The notes under the pieces are model-generated. The model was not told where the DNA came from and searched no databases. It saw only the letters and a program-made list of their open reading frames with translations. A stretch of 59,364 nucleotides of DNA, from the NCBI RefSeq assembly GCF_002423035.1, contig NZ_DIUM01000052.1, positions 1-59,364 of the forward strand. Direction: 5' to 3'. Below, in pieces: positions 17,836 to 26,165 of this stretch. This stretch comes from Thiocapsa sp. UBA6158. Lineage in GTDB: Bacteria; Pseudomonadota; Gammaproteobacteria; Chromatiales; Chromatiaceae. Both the position numbers and the translations under genes were made by a program. Every line of letters begins with the position of its first letter. Position 1 is the stretch's first letter.

Positions 17836-20800
17836 TTCGGACCGCCATCGCCCGACCGATCTCCACCCTCGTCCTGGTCTTGGGACTGGCCCTGTTCGGC
17901 GTCTTGAATCTGGCCCGCTTGCCGGTCGATTTCCTGCCCGACATCACCTATCCCTTGATCAAGGTCTCCATCGCCTGGCCCGGAGCAACACCCGAGGATA
18001 TCGACCGCAACCTCGCCGACCCCATCGAGCGCCAGTTGGCCGCGGTCGATGGGCTGGATTACCTCTCCTCGAGTGCCCTGGAAGGGCTCTACCAGCTCGA
18101 TGTGAACTTTCGCTACGGAGTGGACGTCGACACCGCCTACCAGGATGCCCTCGCCGCCTTCGCCCGCGCCCAGCGCGACCTCCCGGAGGATATCGAGCCG
18201 GCCATCATCATCAAGGCCGATCCCTCGCAGCTTCCGGTGGTGCAGGTCGCCTTCGAGTCCGAGCGCATGGACCTGACTCAACTGCGCACCTGGATCGACA
18301 ACTGGCTGACCGATCGCCTGCTGGCCGCCAACGGCGTGGCCGGCGTGGATGTGGCCGGCGGACTGGAGCGCGAGATTCGCGTCCTGATCGACCATGTCGC
18401 GCTGGAGAAGTACGGCCTGAGTCTCCCGCTGATCGAGCGGCGCCTGAACGAGGAGAATATCACCCGGCTCGGCGGTCGGGTCACCGGTACCCATCAGGAG
18501 ACCATCGTTCGAACGCTGGGCGAATACACGGATCTGGAGACCATCCGCGACATCCTGATCGCACGAACCCCGGAGGGACGTCTGCATCTGCGCGATATCG
18601 CTCGGGTCGAGGACAGCCACGAAGAGGCACGCCTCATCACCCGGCTCGACGGACGCCCGGCGGTCAAGGTCAACATCATCAAGCAGGCCGATGCCAACAC
18701 GGTCGAGACGGTGCGCGCGGTCACCGCCCGACTGGCCGAGCTTGAGCCGGCCTTCCCGGCCGGCATGCAGTTCGCGCTGCTGGAGAATCAGGCCGACTAT
18801 ATCGAGAGTTCGATCTCCGGGGTGCGCAACACCGTCGTCGAGGCAGCGGTTTTGGTCATCCTGACCGTGCTCGTCTTCCTCGGCAACCCGCGCCAGGTCT
18901 TCATCATCGCTGTGGTCATCCCGATCACGCTGGCGATCAACTTTTTCGTGATGCGCCTCGCGGGTTTCTCGCTCAACATCTTCTCGCTCGGCGGGATGGT
19001 GATCGCCATCGGCATCATGCTCGACGCCAGTACCATCGTTCTGGAGAACATCACGCGATTGCGCCGCGAGTATCCAGACGAGCCGATGGCCGCGATCGCA
19101 ATGCGTGGCACCCAGGAGGTCGGTGGCCCCATTACCGCCGCGATCCTGGCCTTCTTCGCACTCTTCCTGCCCTTCCTGCTGGTGCCGGGCATGATCACCC
19201 TGCTGTTTCGCGAGCTGGTGCTGATCATCCTGAGCATCATCGGCATCAGCCTGCTCAACGCCTTGTTCCTGGTGCCCATGCTCGCCGCCCTGCTGATTCG
19301 GTCCAAGGCGACGGGCAAGCCGAACCTCAGCGAGCGTTTCAACGATTGGATGCGCCATCACTACGGGCGCAGTCTCGGCTGGGTGTTGCGTCATCGCCTG
19401 CCGATCATCGGGCTGTTCATCGCCTTTCTGGTCGGCGGCGTCGTCGCGTTCCAGAACGCCGGCGGCGAGTTCCTCCCGGCCGTGGATGACGGACGCGTCA
19501 TGGTGAAGGTGCGCATGCCGGCCGGGGCTGCGCTGGAGCGGCTCGACCGCATCAACCACGCCATCGAGGCCCTGGTGCGGGACGACCCGCGCGTTGCCTC
19601 GGTCTTCGCCATGACCGGCGGTGCTGTACGCGGGCTCTACACCAACGCGATCGGCAACGAGGGCCAAGTCGACATCGAGCTGGTCCCCGCCGAGGACCGC
19701 GACATCGACACCAACCAATACATCGCCGAGCTGCGCCCCAAGATCGCCAAGTTGCTCGCCCCGGGCGCGAGCCTGATGGTGATGCAGAAGAAGCTGCGCG
19801 GCATCCGTCAGGTCGGCGAGTCCGAGATCGAGGTCGAGATCAACGGGGCGGACATCGACACCCTCTTCCGCACCGCGCAACAGGCTGCGGCACGCCTCGG
19901 CGAGCGCTCCGAGCTGACCAACGTCTATCTGTCGCTGGACTATTCCAAGCCCGAGTGGCAGGTCGAGGTCGATCGGGTCAAGGCCAGCGAGCTGGGTCTC
20001 ACGGTCGCCGGCATCGCCGATACCCTGCGCGGCTATATCGGCGGGCATGTCCCGACACGCTTTCGCGACGGCAACGATCTGTTCGATCTGCGCGTGATCG
20101 TGCCCGAGCGCGAGCTGGCCTCCCGCAGCGATGTCGAGAACCTGGTGCTCGCCATCCCCGAGGGCGGCTATGTCCGTCTGCGCGACGTCGCCGAGGTCAC
20201 CCGCGCCGCCGGGCCCGTGGAGGTGATCCGCAAGAACCAGGTCAAACAGGTGATCGTGCGCGCCGACACCGCCGGGGTGGATCTGGCGGCCGCTCAGACG
20301 GCGACCCGCGCCGCCCTTGCCGAGGTCACCTGGCCCACCGGCTATGCCTGGCGCATGGGAGGCAAGGGCGAGCAGATGGCGGAGATGCAAACGGTCGTGC
20401 GGGAGGTCCTTGCGCTCGCCTTTTTCTTCTCCTTTCTGGTGCTGGCCGTGCAGTTCAACAGCCTGCGCCTGCCGCTCGTGGTCTTCCTGGCCGCGCCCTT
20501 CTGTCTCGCGGGGATCGGCTTTGGTCTCTTGCTCTCGGGACAGCCGTTCGGCGCCACCGTCATCATCGGGGTCATGGTCGTGCTGGCGACCAATGTCAAC
20601 GACGGGGTGCTGCTGATCGAGACCGCCCAGCGTCTGCGTGAACAAGGCATGGAACGCCTCGCCGCCACGCGCCGCGCCGCGGAGCTGCGGCTTCGTCCGC
20701 GTCTGATGATCACGGTACCGGTGTCGCTCGGCTTCCTCCCGCTGGCCCTCGCCTTGGAGCCCGGCGGCGGGCTGCTGGCCGCGATCCTGGTCGCGCTCTA

Positions 20801-20906
20801 TCTGGTGCCGGTGCTCTATACCTTGATCAGCGCACGGTGCGAAGTCGGCGGCCAGGATTTAGCGCCAACGATCCAGTTATCGACGGCTCGTAAAAATTCA
20901 TCGTGA
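17832..20906 (+). CDS. RND efflux pump permease
   Basis: A 1024-residue inner-membrane transporter of the AcrB/HAE superfamily. It starts with RPISTLVLVLGLALFGV and has twelve predicted membrane segments and two large periplasmic loops. TM4 reads IGIMLDASTIVLEN, where AcrB has two adjacent Asp in the proton relay; here only the first is kept. The substrate is unknown; metal, organoarsenical or sulfur compounds are all possible by context only. A ~44-bp segment near its 3' end (20509-20552) recurs in a gene fragment at 28741-28784. Confidence 0.92.
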   Translation: MIRTAIARPISTLVLVLGLALFGVLNLARLPVDFLPDITYPLIKVSIAWPGATPEDIDRNLADPIERQLAAVDGLDYLSSSALEGLYQLDVNFRYGVDVDTAYQDALAAFARAQRDLPEDIEPAIIIKADPSQLPVVQVAFESERMDLTQLRTWIDNWLTDRLLAANGVAGVDVAGGLEREIRVLIDHVALEKYGLSLPLIERRLNEENITRLGGRVTGTHQETIVRTLGEYTDLETIRDILIARTPEGRLHLRDIARVEDSHEEARLITRLDGRPAVKVNIIKQADANTVETVRAVTARLAELEPAFPAGMQFALLENQADYIESSISGVRNTVVEAAVLVILTVLVFLGNPRQVFIIAVVIPITLAINFFVMRLAGFSLNIFSLGGMVIAIGIMLDASTIVLENITRLRREYPDEPMAAIAMRGTQEVGGPITAAILAFFALFLPFLLVPGMITLLFRELVLIILSIIGISLLNALFLVPMLAALLIRSKATGKPNLSERFNDWMRHHYGRSLGWVLRHRLPIIGLFIAFLVGGVVAFQNAGGEFLPAVDDGRVMVKVRMPAGAALERLDRINHAIEALVRDDPRVASVFAMTGGAVRGLYTNAIGNEGQVDIELVPAEDRDIDTNQYIAELRPKIAKLLAPGASLMVMQKKLRGIRQVGESEIEVEINGADIDTLFRTAQQAAARLGERSELTNVYLSLDYSKPEWQVEVDRVKASELGLTVAGIADTLRGYIGGHVPTRFRDGNDLFDLRVIVPERELASRSDVENLVLAIPEGGYVRLRDVAEVTRAAGPVEVIRKNQVKQVIVRADTAGVDLAAAQTATRAALAEVTWPTGYAWRMGGKGEQMAEMQTVVREVLALAFFFSFLVLAVQFNSLRLPLVVFLAAPFCLAGIGFGLLLSGQPFGATVIIGVMVVLATNVNDGVLLIETAQRLREQGMERLAATRRAAELRLRPRLMITVPVSLGFLPLALALEPGGGLLAAILVALYLVPVLYTLISARCEVGGQDLAPTIQLSTARKNSS

Positions 20907-21030
20907 ACCTAAGCGGGATCATGGCGCGCGATTGGAAAGATGGTGGATCCTGCCACACTCGATAGCGGGGAGTGCAACCGCCCCAAGTCAACGACCACCG
21001 AAACGGCTTTTCTCACGCCAGGAAAAAACC

Positions 21031-22035
21031 ATGTCGCATAACGAGAACAGGCGGATGAGCCGCCGGGACTTCATTGGTGCCACCGCAGCCGTGTCGGCCG
21101 CCGGTTTGGCCGCTGGAATCCCGGCCGCGAGCGCAGGCGAGTCCGCCCGCGGCTTAGCTCTGTCGCGCGGCGCCAAGGACGGTCCCATCACACTGTATTA
21201 CGAGTTCCGCGTCGCACCGCCGGCGAACATGCAAGTGCTCGCCGAGATCGAGGCGGAGGCGGGGCGACTCGCCGCCGAGCGGCACTTCCTGAGCCTCAGT
21301 CTCAAGCAGATGGTGGGCGAGTCCACCATGGTGCGCAACTTTCCCGAGTCCTACAAAGGCCTGCTCGGAACCGCATACGCGGATGGGGTCAGCGCCCAAA
21401 CCCTTCCGTTCTTCTATAGCCTCTTCATTCGGTTCGACCGGATGGGCGGATTACAGAGCTCCGGCGCTATCGCATGGTTCCGAGAAACCATCGAGCCCTT
21501 GCTCTTCGTCTATCGTCCGGATGTCGGCAAAACCGATATCCCGTTTGACTACTTCACGGGCCTGTTCCTGACGGTCGCCGCCGGCGACCAGGACGGCGTC
21601 TACCAGAACCGTGGCGATATCGTCGATTTTCTGCGCCGACAGCAGGATGAGCCCGGCAAAGCATATACGACCGTGAACAATCACGTCTCGATCTATGATC
21701 GGGATTTGATCGAATTCGAGGGCAAGGTCCTACCCCTACTCACGGTCGCCCAGAACACCTATCAACCCGAAAATGACCCTGACGGCGAAGGGGAGTCGGG
21801 AACAAAGGATGACAGCAATTACAAGCGCGCCGTGACCACGGAGATCCTGCGCAATGCGTACCCGAACGGTGACCTGCGCTCTTATATGATGCATGGTGTC
21901 TGGGAATCCATCTGGGATCACGAGAACTCACACCTGGATCCCCGCTTCAAGCTGGCCTCTACCCCGGTCGGTGCCCATGTCGTTGCCGGCCCCATCGAGC
22001 CTTTCTACCAGACCCGCGTTCTGTTCAATCTTTGA
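21031..22035 (+). CDS. Tat-exported protein of unknown function
   Basis: A 334-residue protein that I cannot assign to a named family. It has a twin-arginine signal (MSRRDFIGATAAVSAAGLAAG), predicting export of a folded, possibly cofactor-bearing protein. After the signal, ITLYYEFRVAPPAN followed by a long helix resembles the start of a dimeric alpha-beta barrel (weak impression). An acidic linker (ENDPDGEGESGTKDD) lies near residues 250-265. No CXXCH or Fe-S motif is present. The ATG at 21031 follows AGGA. It lies between the RND pump and the Fe-S/cytochrome module and is separated from the latter by a hairpin and that module's own regulatory region. Confidence 0.8.
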   Translation: MSHNENRRMSRRDFIGATAAVSAAGLAAGIPAASAGESARGLALSRGAKDGPITLYYEFRVAPPANMQVLAEIEAEAGRLAAERHFLSLSLKQMVGESTMVRNFPESYKGLLGTAYADGVSAQTLPFFYSLFIRFDRMGGLQSSGAIAWFRETIEPLLFVYRPDVGKTDIPFDYFTGLFLTVAAGDQDGVYQNRGDIVDFLRRQQDEPGKAYTTVNNHVSIYDRDLIEFEGKVLPLLTVAQNTYQPENDPDGEGESGTKDDSNYKRAVTTEILRNAYPNGDLRSYMMHGVWESIWDHENSHLDPRFKLASTPVGAHVVAGPIEPFYQTRVLFNL

Positions 22036-22046
22036 GCGAGATCTTC

Positions 22047-22071
22047 TGCGGTCAGGCCAGTCCTGACCGCA
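22047..22071 (+). terminator. Hairpin after the Tat-exported protein gene
   Basis: A perfect 10-bp stem TGCGGTCAGG / CCTGACCGCA with a 5-base loop starts 12 bases after the stop at 22035. There is no T-run, so termination efficiency is uncertain. It separates this gene from the next regulatory region. Confidence 0.5.
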
Positions 22072-22094
22072 TCGCATCGTATCTGCATGCGTAT

Positions 22095-22110
22095 GTTCCC
22101 GGGCGGTAAC
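22095..22110. promoter_or_regulatory. GTTACC-N4-GGTAAC palindrome, redox module site 1
   Basis: GTTCCC-gggc-GGTAAC, 11 of 12 positions matching the shared palindrome. It lies about 200 bp before the transcription start implied by the sigma54 promoter at 22275, so it could be an enhancer site. Confidence 0.6.
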
Positions 22111-22148
22111 ATCGGACCGTCCCATCAGTGCCCGGACCGTCCTGCCGG

Positions 22149-22164
22149 GTTGCGTAACGGTAAC
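22149..22164. promoter_or_regulatory. GTTACC-N4-GGTAAC palindrome, redox module site 2
   Basis: GTTGCG-taac-GGTAAC, 10 of 12 positions, about 140 bp before the implied start. It forms a pair with 22095-22110. Confidence 0.5.
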
Positions 22165-22274
22165 CCCTCGCAAGCGCGACCCACGACCCCTTTGTCCCCA
22201 TCACTGGTCGCCTCACCATGCGGCGCCGAAGATCGGCGGCTTGGTCCCGCGCGACCGCGACCTCCCCCGCCTTC

Positions 22275-22290
22275 TGGCACGCAGTTTGAG
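22275..22290 (+). promoter_or_regulatory. Candidate sigma54 promoter of the Fe-S/cytochrome module
   Basis: TGGCACGCAGTTTGAG has a perfect -24 element (TGGCACG) and a -12 element TTGAG at the exact spacing. The one weakness is A in place of the invariant C of TTGC. The start codon at 22326 is 36 bases further on. Confidence 0.6.
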
Positions 22291-22325
22291 AGGCTGCTGC
22301 TTTTCCACCGCACATTCGGAACGCA

Positions 22326-23012
22326 ATGAAACTGGCTCGCCTGATCGATACCACCCGCTGCATGGGATGCCGCTCTTGCGTGGCCGCCTGTGCGGTCGAG
22401 AACTTCTTGACGCCCGAGGCGCCTTGGAACGTCATGATCGAGACCGAGGTCGGAACCTATCCGAATGTGTTTCGGACCTTCACGACAATGAACTGCATGC
22501 ACTGCGAGGAGCCGCCGTGTCAGGTTGCTTGTGACGGGGTGGGCGCCTTCGCGATCACCAAGAACGATTTCGGTGTCGTGCTCGTTGACTATGACAAGTG
22601 CATCGGTTGCGGCTATTGCGCGGCGATCTGTCCTTACGGCGTTCCGCAATTGAATCAAGAGGTCGCCAACCTGATCCCGGGCAAAGGGCCGACGCCGCCC
22701 GAGGCGATCCCCGATGCCGAGCGTCACTGGACCCACCGCAAGCGGCCCAAGGTGGTCGAGAAATGCACCTTTTGCTGGCACAAGCTGGAGAAGGCGATCG
22801 CCGCCGGCAAGGCCGATCGCATCGGCATCGACTTCGAGTATACGCCGAGCTGCGACCTGGTCTGCCCAGTGGATGCGCGGCTGTTCGGCGACCTGGACAA
22901 TCCCGAGTCGGCCGTAGCCAAAGCGATCGGCCAGGGTAAGGCGACGCAGTTGAAGCGTGAGTACGGCACCGCGCCGCAGGTCTTCTACGTGCTGGAAGGG
23001 GGTGAGCGATGA
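22326..23012 (+). CDS. DmsB/PhsB-like ferredoxin subunit with four [4Fe-4S] clusters
   Basis: A 228-residue electron-transfer subunit. Four Cys groups are visible: CMGCRSCVAAC, CMHCEEPPCQVAC, CIGCGYCAAIC, and CTFCWHK paired with SCDLVC. In the DMSO-reductase family such subunits pass electrons between a Mo catalytic subunit and a membrane subunit. Here no Mo subunit gene is adjacent. There is no signal peptide, as usual for subunits carried through Tat by a partner. It overlaps the next gene by 4 bases. Confidence 0.88.
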   Translation: MKLARLIDTTRCMGCRSCVAACAVENFLTPEAPWNVMIETEVGTYPNVFRTFTTMNCMHCEEPPCQVACDGVGAFAITKNDFGVVLVDYDKCIGCGYCAAICPYGVPQLNQEVANLIPGKGPTPPEAIPDAERHWTHRKRPKVVEKCTFCWHKLEKAIAAGKADRIGIDFEYTPSCDLVCPVDARLFGDLDNPESAVAKAIGQGKATQLKREYGTAPQVFYVLEGGER

Positions 23013-23416
23013 GGCCGAGCCGCTGGATCATCGGGTGGCTGGCCGCGGCAGTGCTCGGCATCGCACCGGCAATGGCCGAGGATCCGCCGAGTACGGACGA
23101 CGAGCCCTGGTACGGCAAGTCGCCGCTGGGCGCCGGTTTGCTGTCGGACCTGATCCAAGAGGGCGACATCTCGCTGGGCGAGGACTACACGATGGAGGTC
23201 GGCGGACGCTTCCACCGCGTGCATGCAAAGCTGATGGCGATTGCTTGCGAAGGCTGCCACGCCAATGTGAAGTTCCCTGCGGACCTGCAATACCTGCGGA
23301 GCGAGGAATTCCCGATCGCAGCCTATCCGGGCGCCGTCGATCGCGGCATCTGCCTCGGTTGCCACCGCGGCAGCGGCGCACTGGCAACGCCGTTCTATGT
23401 GATGCCGGGGCAATAA
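23009..23416 (+). CDS. Small dihaem cytochrome c
   Basis: A 135-residue exported protein with a signal peptide ending near AMAEDPP. It has two haem-binding motifs, CEGCH and CLGCH, and extra His residues in RFHRVHAKLM that could be distal ligands. It is translationally coupled to the ferredoxin gene (ATGA) and 2 bp from the next cytochrome. It is likely a periplasmic electron carrier or subunit of the module; no close named family is recognised. Confidence 0.82.
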   Translation: MRPSRWIIGWLAAAVLGIAPAMAEDPPSTDDEPWYGKSPLGAGLLSDLIQEGDISLGEDYTMEVGGRFHRVHAKLMAIACEGCHANVKFPADLQYLRSEEFPIAAYPGAVDRGICLGCHRGSGALATPFYVMPGQ

Positions 23417-23418
23417 AC

Positions 23419-24456
23419 ATGGCTCATCTCGGCACAATCCGGACACCCTTTCGTGCTTGGATGCGGTTGGCCGGGTCAGTCGCGGGCGTTGCCGCCATCA
23501 GCGTGACGGGCGTCACGGCAAGCGCACAGGCACCCGACTCGACGACGCGCGGTGCCATGCCGGCGGACCCGGCGACCGTCGCGATGGTCCGGCAATGGAA
23601 CGGTGAGTGCGTCGCGTGCCACACCGAACAAGCGCTGCTGTTCCCGCCGAAGGCCGGCATGGACCTCGATCGACTCGCCGACGCGCTGATGGACCCGTTC
23701 GCATTCAATCAATCACAACATGGAGGAATGGCCTGCAAGACCTTCCATGGCAAGGGTTTTCAGGACTATCCGCACGACAAACAAGCGGGTGATGCGATCC
23801 TCGGTTGCTCGGAGTGTCACGCAAAGGAAGCCTTTCGAATCCAGTCCCAACTCGATCGGAGCGTCCATGCGCGTAACCTGAGCGACCGGTTCTCATGCAC
23901 CAGCTGTCATGACCCGCACGTCGATCGCGTTGCCCGAGACCTCGCCGATGCCCGCCAAGTGGTCGCACAAGACAACGGCAAGTGCCTGGAATGCCACAAC
24001 TCCGACGAACGCTTCGCGGAGCTCGGCGTAAGCTTGCCCGAGGCCAGGACGCGGCCGGACATCGACACGATCCACGAATGGCTGCCCAACACGCAGCGCC
24101 ACTGGCAGGCGGTACGCTGCATCGAATGCCACACACCCGCGTCCACGCACAGCACGATTGCGGTCAATCACCAGATCCTCGACGCCGAGCAGGCCGAGCG
24201 CAACTGCACGGTCTGCCATTCCCGAGACTCGTCTCTCAATCTGCGACTCTATCGCTGGCAGACCGAACGAGAGGCCAGCGAGCTGGGCTTTCTCAACAGC
24301 GCGATCCTCGGCGACAGCTATGTGATCGGGGCCACGCGCAACGTCTATCTCGACCAACTGGCGTACTGGCTGGTCGGGCTGCTGCTGGCCGCACTGGCCC
24401 TGCACGGCGGCCTGCGCATCATCGGTGCCCTTGTGCGTAAGAGGAAAGGCTCATGA
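23419..24456 (+). CDS. Membrane-anchored multihaem cytochrome c
   Basis: A 345-residue protein with a signal peptide, six canonical CXXCH motifs (CVACH, CSECH, CTSCH, CLECH, CIECH, CTVCH) and one altered motif CKTFH at 23734-23748. The C-terminus has a membrane helix (YWLVGLLLAALALHGGLRI) and a basic tail. It is therefore a periplasmic hexahaem, possibly heptahaem-derived, domain tethered to the inner membrane. It overlaps the cytochrome b gene by 4 bases and resembles NapC/NrfH-neighbourhood or octahaem proteins only in general style. The ATG at 23419 is 2 bp after the previous stop. Confidence 0.85.
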   Translation: MAHLGTIRTPFRAWMRLAGSVAGVAAISVTGVTASAQAPDSTTRGAMPADPATVAMVRQWNGECVACHTEQALLFPPKAGMDLDRLADALMDPFAFNQSQHGGMACKTFHGKGFQDYPHDKQAGDAILGCSECHAKEAFRIQSQLDRSVHARNLSDRFSCTSCHDPHVDRVARDLADARQVVAQDNGKCLECHNSDERFAELGVSLPEARTRPDIDTIHEWLPNTQRHWQAVRCIECHTPASTHSTIAVNHQILDAEQAERNCTVCHSRDSSLNLRLYRWQTEREASELGFLNSAILGDSYVIGATRNVYLDQLAYWLVGLLLAALALHGGLRIIGALVRKRKGS

Positions 24457-25079
24457 GCGACCGCGTCTTGATCCTGCCGTTGTGGATTCGGCTCTGGCAT
24501 TGGAGCAACGCCGTGCTGATGATCGTGCTGACGATCACCGGCATCAGCCTGCACTTCGCCGATCCCGAGTCGACCTGGCTGGTACCGTTCGAGATCTCGG
24601 CCCGCGTGCACATCGTCGCCGGGCTCGCGCTCGCGATCCTCTATGGCTTCTTCGTCATCGCCAACGCTTGGAGCGGCAACTGGTGGCAGTACGTACCGAA
24701 GCCGCAGGGTTGGCGCGACCGGGTAGGCAAGCAGATGCGCTTCTACTTTCGGGGCATCTTTCACGGTGAGCCGCATCCCTACCCGCCGACGCCACAGGCC
24801 AACTTCAATTCCCTACAGCAGCTCGTGTATTGGATTGTCATGTATCTGTTCATGCCGATCCTGGTCGTCACTGGCCTCATCTTCACCTGGCCCGACCTTG
24901 CCCCACGCCGGGTCTTCGGCATGGACGGGCTGGTTTCGGTGGCCGTAATCCACTACCTTGCCGGCCTCGTGATCGTGCTGTTCATGCTCTCCCATATCTA
25001 CCTCGCGACGACCGGAGAGCGCGTCGGCAGTCTCGTGCGGATGATGATCACCGGCTGGCATGAGCACGAGAAGCGCTGA
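24453..25079 (+). CDS. Cytochrome b561-type membrane subunit (PhsC/FdnI-like)
   Basis: A 208-residue four-helix membrane protein. Likely haem-b His ligands are in RLWHWSN, ARVHIVAG, VIHYLAG and LSHIYLAT. This is the cytochrome b family that anchors formate dehydrogenase, hydrogenase or thiosulfate reductase to the quinone pool. As last gene of the module it suggests quinone-linked electron exchange with the periplasmic cytochromes. No gene I can support follows before the pseudogenes. Confidence 0.87.
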   Translation: MSDRVLILPLWIRLWHWSNAVLMIVLTITGISLHFADPESTWLVPFEISARVHIVAGLALAILYGFFVIANAWSGNWWQYVPKPQGWRDRVGKQMRFYFRGIFHGEPHPYPPTPQANFNSLQQLVYWIVMYLFMPILVVTGLIFTWPDLAPRRVFGMDGLVSVAVIHYLAGLVIVLFMLSHIYLATTGERVGSLVRMMITGWHEHEKR

Positions 25080-25156
25080 GCGGCCGCGACCGCGATTAGC
25101 GCCGATCAACCCGGTTCGATTGGTCGCCGCCGCGATCGGCGTAACGCCGCATCCGC

Positions 25157-25558
25157 GTGCGGAGGCACTCATCCCTATCGCCGCCGCGCCGGTGGAAAAA
25201 GGGGTCACCTGCCTGGCAGGAGCCCGTAAACCTGGAGGGATTCAGCGTGGCGGACTATCTGAGCTGCGGTCCGGTTAAGACGGACCCGGTCCAATGCCTG
25301 AAGCAAGTTGCGCTGGAGCCCGGCCGGTATCTTGATCGAACCTTGTCTCAAGGACTCTCGGGCGGCGAGCGCCGTCGCATCGAGCTGGCGGCCGTGCTGA
25401 GCCTGAATTCGCGGCTGGCCATCCTGGACGAACCCAATGCCGGCATCGATTCGGCATTGCTGCCATACATCGAAAAGGCGATCCCGGCCCTGCGCGAGCG
25501 CGGTGCGGCAGTCCTCCTGGCCTGTTCAGCACACCCGATGCCGCCCGCCATGCCATGA
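25157..25558 (+). pseudogene. SufC-like ABC ATPase remnant
   Basis: The C-terminal half of an ABC ATPase remains: the signature LSGGERRRIELA, Walker B LAILDEPNAGID and the following helix. Walker A is missing. After AVLLACS the frame shifts; the next frame continues as DAARHAMTARIRIL, matching the normal end of SufC. This is a decayed SUF-type gene. Confidence 0.6.
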
Positions 25559-25685
25559 CCGCCCGGATCAGGATCCTGCCCAGCGCTCAGTTGACCGATG
25601 ACGAAGCCCACTATCACGGCACATCCGGCATGATCGAGGTGATCCCCCGGGGGCCAAGGTCCACGTCGGGCGGAGGGCCTGCTAT

Positions 25686-25905
25686 GTGAGTGATTTTTCG
25701 CTGGTTCACGGACGGGTCGGAAAACTTGCCGTCGACTATTGGGTAACCGTCGCGGACGAGGGTGTCGCAGAGCTCACCAGCAAGGTGTTCGGACACTCGA
25801 ACGATGAAATCCGTATCCGCGAAAACGTGAGTCTCGACGGCGCGCGTGCGCGTGGTCTCGTCAAGACGCGGGTGGCGGTCGAGGATGAGGCCAGTGCCGC
25901 GCGGA
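25686..25905 (+). pseudogene. SufB/SufD-like remnant
   Basis: GVAELTSKVFGHSNDEIRIRE followed by ARARGLVKTRVAVEDEA matches the SufB/D beta-helix family. It stops matching just before the short repeat at 25937. With the SufC remnant upstream it represents a deleted SUF-like operon. The rest of 25906-26165 holds no gene I can support. Confidence 0.5.
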
Positions 25906-25936
25906 AGCTCGTTCCTAACTCCGCCCAGAGGGGCAC

Positions 25937-25956
25937 GTGGCGCGGAGCGCCAGGAG
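25937..25956. repeat. Short repeat family B, partial copy 1
   Basis: GTGGCGCGGAGCGCCAGGAG, identical to 28499-28518 and nearly identical to the complement of 40901-40920. The GACACCG hairpin found with the other copies is absent here. Confidence 0.55.
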
Positions 25957-26165
25957 GCGCCCTGAACCTCGATGGGACCTCCGAGGCGGGAACGGGGTTT
26001 CGCATCCGGGTGCTTGACGAGCTGGTCGTCGACGATGAAGACACCTGGCTTGCGCAGACACTGGTGTCGAGCCTGGAATCGCGACCGCCGCCCAACCACG
26101 CTTACAATGGAACGAGACTGGATAGTCAGCGACAACGACGACACGCCGCATAACAGGACAACACC

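Noticed and set aside
17445..20645. A 1066-codon open frame on the minus strand
   Set aside because: It is the antisense shadow of the RND pump in GC-rich DNA; the plus-strand product has clear domain motifs and the minus product none.
20907..21030. Shared CCTAATC-type element or sigma54 promoter before the Tat-exported gene
   Set aside because: Only 13 of 18 positions match and the CTAG part is missing; the GG-N10-GA candidate (TGGCGCGCGATTGGAA) is weak and lacks upstream palindromes.
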